Source of the DNA: Lepidodermella squamata
Taxonomy: Eukaryota > Gastrotricha
NCBI GenBank assembly: GCA_047495785.1
Contig: JBLDXI010000020.1
Span: 930,001-994,000, forward strand
DNA length: 64,000 nt
Direction of reading: 5' to 3'
A program made the position numbers and the translations under genes. The number at the start of each line of letters is the position of its first letter. The first letter of the stretch is position 1. The notes beneath the pieces are model-generated. The model did no database searches. It had not been told where the DNA came from and was given only the letters and a program-made list of their open reading frames with translations. Of this stretch, positions 58,452 through 64,000 are shown piece by piece.

Positions 58452-58782
58452 GGTGGTCGAAAAGGGTCATAACGAAGTCTAGTGAGTCTCAATTCGGGAC
58501 GAATTCCAAGTTCTCGCATTGTTGAATAACACGGAGTACGACCTTGGTTTAAATTACTCAGTATTAATAACCTCACCCATTGTGAACAGCCACATCATCG
58601 AGAAATTTTTTTGTCTTAAAATCCCAGACATTGCGTTGTCCCCAGAGTGGACGTTAGAACAATAAGAAAAATCGGTGACCATTTATTTCGGATTACAAAG
58701 TAAAATTGACTGGCGATTATAAAACACGCATTAATATAGAGATTTACAAAATAGCCCAGCTAAATATATCAATTTAAGGAAA
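58452..58782. other. Intergenic stretch between nuclear receptors 3 and 4
   Basis: About 330 bp. Nothing is recognised. Confidence 0.4.
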
Positions 58783-60836
58783 TCAATAACCGTTGATAGT
58801 AAAAACTTCACAGTAAAGAGGGTCAAGTTGAAATAGTTCCGGAAAAGTTTCGGAAAATTCCTTGATGAGAGCTCTCAGCAAATCAGCCAGTGAAAGAAGC
58901 ATGCGTTGAGCGTTCTCGAAACATTCGACCTTTAATTGCGTAGAAAAAAAATATAAAAAATTCAAGAAAAATTACATAAAAATGGTCTTACTTTGGCAGC
59001 AACATTTTGCCCGCTTGGAATGGTAGCTACAAGTGCTTGGGACAACCTCCGCCTCGCCTCGCTCACCAAATCAGGCCTTGATAAATTTACGTCGTCCTCA
59101 TCTAAAAAATCAACAAAAATGATTCGAGCTAATTTCGATTACCTAGCATCCTAGCTTCCAAAATTCCGAAAGCCTAAGCTATAGCTTTTATGAGTGAGTA
59201 CCTTACGGGCAAAAAAGACGGAGGCTTGGAACAGGCAGAACTCAACGAAGCATGGGTTCCAGCTGGCCATGAGCGGGAGAAACTCCTCGTGAATGCGCTT
59301 CGCCAACGGTCTGAATTGCTCGAAATTGTCCAGAAATATTTGCTCATTTGTCTGGTTCATGCCGAAAAATCCCAATTGGCCGCTATTCGACGGGAGGCCA
59401 CCTTGAGCCAGCATCAGAGCCGCATGCGCTTTCGACATCAGCAAACATCGATCGGCTAGAGGCAGCATGGCGAATTCTAATAACCAGTTCGAAAATAATT
59501 AATCTCACTTCTAAGGTTTTTTCCAGCTTAATTCTCATCTTAATTGATTGATTCGATTCATTGCAAAAGAATTTAATGACTTGGGACTTGGGTATGTCTT
59601 GATGAATAAGTTAATTTAATCTTTCTGAAGTCTCAGTGAGTCCGTCTTAAATTTTGCAGAATATCTTATATCGGAACCAATCGGTGATTGGAACCTAATT
59701 TGATGTAGCGGAACCAAACTCGTAATACAGCGTGTCCCATAAGTAGCGCAAACAAAGAATATACACGGAAACGGGTTCAGAAACTCTAAAATAAGACACG
59801 AAGTCACATCTCATGGCCAAAAATTCAAAAAATCACGAGAAAAGCAATAAAGTATGTCCCTTATTAATGGGTTTGAAAAAATTCGGAGAAATTTTGTCAA
59901 ACCGCGTAAAATACCGAAAATTACCGAACCAGTTACCATCGGGGATTTCCAGGTTTTCTCCGGTAAATTTTGCATTTTTTTTAGGTTAAATCGCGGATAA
60001 AAGATTGAATATTCTCTCGGTAGGTTTAATTTAATAAAATTAGTTGAATTTACAAAAAATTTCCAAATTAAAAAATAGTTGCGCTACGTCTGGGACACGC
60101 TGTTTATGAAAAGAGTCACTTTCCAAATTATTTCAGGAATTCGGGACAAACCATGGTTTCAGAATTGAACACTACGTCTTACCCAGAATTATACGCTGAA
60201 TTTAATGGCTATTTATTTAGAATTATATTGGTCAACCATGAAATTCTTTAAAGTTCCGAAAAGTGAACGGCCCTTTAAAAATTCCAGAATTAGGTTCCGC
60301 TCACCGTAAATTTTGTTCCAGTAAAAGGAGGACCCTTAATTGTTATTGCTTTTTAGTACGTAAAGCAAAATGACGCGTGTCGCGCGCTTTTTGAACCAAC
60401 CAATTAGGTTTCAAACCTTTTACGACAAATCAGAAAATTAAAGATTCGCTAGTTCCACTACGGTAAAGCAACAAATATTTAAAAAAATGGTTTTAAGGTA
60501 TTCACCTGACAGCTGCTTCGCGAATTCGATAGACGTGTGAATGGCAGCTGCAGCCGGTATCATAGTGATCCGCCAGCATTCCTCCCGCGACATTTCCGGC
60601 GTGAAACACGGCGAATTCGACCATGGCAGGGCCTCGAATGCCGACAAGCCAACAGCGGCTGAAACAACTGTTTTGATGACAGTTTCTTCTTTCGACATGC
60701 CGCCATTGCCGTCTGACTGCTTCGGTTGATCGCTGATGTCGGTTTCAGCTTCGCTGGGAAACGCCTCTTCAACGCCCGATGAGTGGCGAGTCCGGCTCGA
60801 CTCGCTTGAAATTTCCATTTCTTCGGGGAAGTCCAT
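58783..60836 (-). CDS. Nuclear receptor 4, ligand-binding domain only (no DNA-binding domain seen)
   Basis: An exon from ATG 60836 to 60506 carries an acidic, Ser-rich hinge-like region and then LPWSNSPCF and SIEFAKQL, matching the start of the ligand-binding domain in receptors 1 and 2. It joins in phase 1 (TCAG|GTGAAT) to 59476 (E-FAMLPLADRCLLMSKAHAALML), the same phase and place as in receptor 1. Later exons (about 58990-59100 and 58783-58965) end in VECFENAQRMLLSL...TINGY. The intron of about 1 kb contains MITE copy 2. No C-x2-C zinc-finger exon is found upstream to about 61.7 kb. It may be a DBD-less receptor (as vertebrate SHP and DAX1 are), or the finger exon is lost or lies outside view. 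The start is therefore uncertain. Confidence 0.65.
59728..60102 (+). mobile_element. MITE with Tc1/mariner-like terminal inverted repeats, copy 2
   Basis: Left end CAGCGTGTCCCATAAGTAGC, right end GCTACGTCTGGGACACGCTG: an inverted repeat of over 20 bp with few mismatches. TA lies just before the left end (59726-59727). Internal sequence matches 4437-4836 in reverse orientation. It lies inside the 1 kb intron of nuclear receptor 4. Confidence 0.8.
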
Positions 60837-61720
60837 GTTGATATTGTAAGTTGGTTTAAGTAGTCTCAAAATTGTGATTAAAACGTTCGATGCCCGGCAA
60901 CGTAATGATGATTTTGCATTGTTACTTGAGGCGGTTGTTGCCAATACGTCTCTTTTAGGCTCCTAATTCTTAATCCATGACCCGTTCTCTGTTATTGTTG
61001 CATACGACATGGCCGAATTTCCGTCAATCCTCGGCTTTTCAGAAGACAAATCGAAAGGGACCCGGGTGTTTAATCATAAACACGTGACTCCCGTCCGCTA
61101 AATGAACTTAATTAGTCCGTTGTATTGAGCTGCGTTCAGCGATGAACGTAATTGAAGCCGCAATTGTCCCAACACTGGACATTGGACTAATTGTAGACAA
61201 TTGTTTGTCTATGAAATGACTCAGTTCTGTCTCAGCATTCAATGTCCGATTATTCAATGAGTTAAGGATTGTCGGCTATTCTCACATGAAATTCTTCTTC
61301 ATCGCGGACTTGGTGATTTTTTTTGCAATGGACTCAAAAGGTGTGAGTAATTAGTGCCGCCCCAGACATGTTGATATTATCTACGCACGTAATCCGCGTG
61401 TTTTTGTCACATTTTTGTGACCGATTATTCGAGGCTTAGCTCGGACTTAGTTGTTTCAAAGTCACGTTTTCAATCATCAGGGCCAACTTTCAGCGCTAGC
61501 TAGATGCGGAAGCCAATGAATAGATTAATATGCGTTTTTTTCCCACATTGGCGAGCTCGTTCTGTTTGTGATAAGTAGATTAAGGCCTGATTACGCCTGC
61601 CAATATAAGTCGCTTGATTGAATTTTTCCACGCAGTCATCGTTTTATCAGTTGACAGAAGCACTTAAAGGGCAGTGCTTTATCTCGCCTAAAGAGTTCTC
61701 ATTTTTATTATTCGCAAAAA
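60837..61720. other. Intergenic stretch upstream of nuclear receptor 4
   Basis: About 880 bp between divergent genes. An open frame continues upstream of 60836 to about 60944, but no zinc-finger motif is found. Confidence 0.45.
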
Positions 61721-62089
61721 ATGGCAAGTTTTAATTTGCTCATCCTAGCCGCTATCGGCCTTGTTGTCCTCGCGTCAGAGTTTGACTCAGTATCAGCCGG
61801 TGGAAATTTCGGAATGATTCGAAATCGAAATGGGAAACGCAGCTCGATGGATACATTCATGGACTGCGGGCCGAACCCGATGACCCTGTTCACGATTTTT
61901 ATTGAGGATTCATCATCATCTGAAGGTAAAATAGAGAGATTTCGGGCTTCAATTTTACGAAATAATGATTTTACAGTGACTATCGACGACGTTGAACGAG
62001 CTCTATTTGACAAGCCCGACCTTCTGAATTACGCGCGTGAGCTCAATGCTGAGCATGAGAAATGCCAAGAAGCCCTCTTAAAGCTGTGA
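61721..62089 (+). CDS. Small secreted two-cysteine protein with a candidate amidated peptide
   Basis: The ATG opens a signal peptide of about 24-26 residues (NLLILAAIGLVVLA) ending near VSAG. It is followed by GNFGMIRNRN and then GKR, the usual signal for a C-terminally amidated peptide. The remainder has two cysteines (DCGPNP and KCQEAL) and a helical middle. A 51-bp GT-AG intron (61926-61976) fits in phase 1 and gives 105 residues. It is in frame and open, so intron retention would give 122. The layout signal peptide, short peptide, GKR, conserved tail is that of several neuropeptide precursors, but the peptide itself is not one I recognise. Its neighbour at 62469 shares the tail pattern. 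Confidence 0.6.
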   Translation: MASFNLLILAAIGLVVLASEFDSVSAGGNFGMIRNRNGKRSSMDTFMDCGPNPMTLFTIFIEDSSSSEGKIERFRASILRNNDFTVTIDDVERALFDKPDLLNYARELNAEHEKCQEALLKL

Positions 62090-62468
62090 ACTCTTCAAAA
62101 TTTAAACACAGCGGTTAGACTTTCTATGGAAAATCAGGATTTTATTCTCTAGCCTCGGTTTTAATATATGGCCCATGTGAGAAGCGTTTTAAATAATAAA
62201 CGAAATAAAATCCAGGAAGTGCCCTGGAACTTATAAAATAAAGTCAAATTATTTTATTGCTCCTCGTGCCAATATCGATTTTTCCAGGGTATATCATTGG
62301 CATATCGATGGTTAGCCAGGCATCGGAAATTCAATATCGAAGTAGGAATAAAAAAGCGCCCCACATGCCCCACGCGTTCAAGTGGAAAAAATCTGCTTAT
62401 GTCAAGTATAAAAAAACCGACGAGTTTCTATAACACTGCGGTTTTTATCGAGGTCGTTAAAAAAAATA
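62090..62468. other. Intergenic stretch between the two secreted-protein genes
   Basis: About 380 bp. No gene is seen. Confidence 0.4.
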
Positions 62469-62759
62469 ATGCTGAAATATTTAGACGGCGAAATGTCGCG
62501 GATTTTAGTCGTTCTACCAGTTGGACTCATGGCGCTGTCAATTCTTGTTGCTTGTCCGATTCACGCAAGACGGCGCTCTTTCTCGTCAGATTGCGGCGAG
62601 AGTCCTATCAAAGTTCTCAGTCGGCTAGTCGACGCTGGGCAGCAGCATCGGTCGATGAGCGATGTTATAAGCGACTTCGAACGGCAGGTTCCCGGGTTCC
62701 AGCGAAAGTTCAACTTTCGCCTGATCTACTGGAAAAGTTGCATGCTCAGTTTTGTGTGA
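62469..62759 (+). CDS. Small secreted two-cysteine protein, possible paralog of the 61721 gene
   Basis: A 96-residue single-exon frame; a start at the second Met (62493) is also possible and gives a cleaner signal peptide (RILVVLPVGLMALSILVA). After PIHA the sequence RRRSFSSDCGESP resembles GKRSSMDTFMDCGPNP of the upstream gene. It is followed by a helical stretch with a DVIS...F motif and a final SC. The order basic site, Ser-rich, DCGxxP, helix with DV, Cys near the end is shared. It lacks the candidate amidated peptide. No function is inferable beyond secretion. Confidence 0.5.
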   Translation: MLKYLDGEMSRILVVLPVGLMALSILVACPIHARRRSFSSDCGESPIKVLSRLVDAGQQHRSMSDVISDFERQVPGFQRKFNFRLIYWKSCMLSFV

Positions 62760-64000
62760 AAGGACAAGCCGAGAAACCACTACCTGATAGTTTTAGAATT
62801 TTTTTTTCGCTTATGCATGTATCTCAGGCATGTTTTTATTTTGTTGAATTAGAAATTCCGTATATCCTGCAAGGATAGAAAATTCGTTTCAAATAAAGTG
62901 TAAACACTGCGTTATTATGAAAAGGTGTTCCAAGTCGATAACCTGGAAAAACGGTATAAGAAACTTTGCGGCATGGTATTGTCATTGCGAAGGTGAAAGG
63001 TAATGCAATAGATGGTAGATGAGTAATCGAAATTAAATTTTTGAAACTTGAAAAACCTGATCCGAATGAAGCGCGAAAGCATCTAAATTTCAATTTCGAA
63101 AAGACATTCTAGTTAGGTTTTATCAATATATTTCAGCAAATAATCCACACCTTAATAAGATATTTTTAATGTGATACCGTATTTGTTCCTATAGCAGCCC
63201 GGGCTACTAAAATTTCAACCTCGAAAATTTGAAAATTTCAAAAAATAATATTTGTTGAATCGTTTATTTTTGATGTTTTCAAACCGACTTGACCCTTCAA
63301 CCCTGGGCGATTAGTGATGGGCGATTATTAGTGGATGAGCTACTATTGGAACAAATACGGTATGCTAGCTGCCATTTAGTGTCCCAGACACCAGTTGAGT
63401 ACCCTGAATGACGCCTCAGATTGAGTGATGCCAGAATGAGTTTGCCATACCGATCGAGCCATAATGTGGCACTCCCGTTTTGCGCGCGGCAGCCAACAAT
63501 GTCGCGCTTTGTCATGACCTCGCGCAATTGTTTTTGTACTCACGCAGTTTTATTACCTACCGATAGTTTAATTTGCTGCTACTTAATTATCATTTCATCA
63601 TTTGATTTGCTGCTATCGGCTCACACGTACTCCGGCCGCGGGAGATCTACGAGACGGAGCGAGCTAAGTTTTGTGTGGAAAATCCTCGGGACAACTCTAG
63701 ACTCATAACTTTGATCGCTCTCTATAGGCTCCATATTATAAATCAGTGTTCGGTTGCCATACGTGTGCCGGAATCAATGAAATATCGTATAACAGTAGCC
63801 GGCACTATTTTAGATATAGCGCAAAGTGTGAATTATTCGCTTGCTCGCACTCGCAATCAACATCTCTAGGAACAGCCGTCCGTCGTTCCCCATCTCTGGT
63901 TGCCATCCCGATAGGGACAGTGTCCAGCCAATTATGAAGATCCGCGCAAATCCGCGTAATAATGAATCCCTCGGGTAATACCGCGGCACGGCAGCATATC
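62760..64000. other. Right end of the window, no supportable gene
   Basis: Contains a TA-flanked MITE at 63177-63360. Several plus-strand frames of 60-95 codons (63421-63937) have no recognisable features and are not called. Confidence 0.45.
63177..63360. mobile_element. Short TA-flanked MITE, a second family
   Basis: Left end CCGTATTTGTTCCTATAGCA and right end TACTATTGGAACAAATACGG form terminal inverted repeats. TA lies directly outside both ends (63175-63176 and 63361-63362), as for Tc1/mariner-type target duplication. The interior (about 140 bp) is non-coding and has a GGGCGATTA direct repeat (63305 and 63320). Confidence 0.8.

Noticed and set aside
62297-62878. 193-codon frame covering the 62469 gene
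   Set aside because: Different frame from the signal-peptide protein, and no recognisable features.
1-64000. CRISPR arrays, rRNA and bacterial operon features
   Set aside because: None seen. Spliced metazoan genes throughout make them implausible.

Overview
The window comes from an animal nuclear genome. Genes are split by short introns (mostly 45-120 bp, GT-AG, with A/T-rich acceptors ending TTCAG, AACAG or TTTAG) and the families are purely metazoan: degenerin/ENaC sodium channels, Cys-loop ligand-gated channels, a class C receptor, a fatty-acid amide hydrolase and divergent nuclear receptors. An ecdysozoan is most likely. The sequence alone does not separate a tardigrade from a non-Caenorhabditis nematode. 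A protein with repeated RLxxPT motifs, reminiscent of axonemal proteins, would fit an animal with motile cilia or flagellated sperm, but this is weak evidence.

Layout. 1-5.3 kb: a putative two-exon membrane protein whose 3.3 kb intron holds an antisense, intronless class C (GABA-B-like) receptor, then a 400 bp MITE. 5.3-6.1 kb: a minus-strand coiled-coil protein. 6.9-12.2 kb: three tandem Cys-loop channel paralogs with identical intron positions, the first two separated by a broken LINE fragment. 12.6-15.4 kb: an intronless disordered protein and the RLxxPT-repeat protein. 15.5-17.3 kb: an intronless FAAH-like amidase.

17.9-49.9 kb is the main feature: an array of ten DEG/ENaC channel copies (two on plus, eight on minus; one a deletion-ridden pseudogene), interrupted only by a secreted cysteine-rich EB/EGF-like gene. 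All nine intact copies carry a low-complexity linker just outside TM1, unrelated in sequence from copy to copy, followed by polybasic proprotein-convertase-like sites. Five copies have two such sites flanking a short tract and four have a single merged site. Three copies also carry PPxY motifs in the cytoplasmic tail. Both arrangements resemble vertebrate ENaC, which is activated by furin excision of a tract and controlled by Nedd4 binding to PY motifs.

50.8-60.8 kb: four nuclear-receptor genes with an ankyrin-repeat gene among them. Three have a DNA-binding domain with an unusually long second zinc finger. The fourth appears to lack the DNA-binding domain and carries a MITE in its long intron. 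61.7-62.8 kb: two neighbouring small secreted two-cysteine proteins that look like paralogs, the first with a candidate amidated peptide. A third TA-flanked MITE lies at 63.2-63.4 kb. The channels, the amidase (lipid signalling) and the receptors are all signalling genes, but the sequence shows no evidence of a shared pathway.
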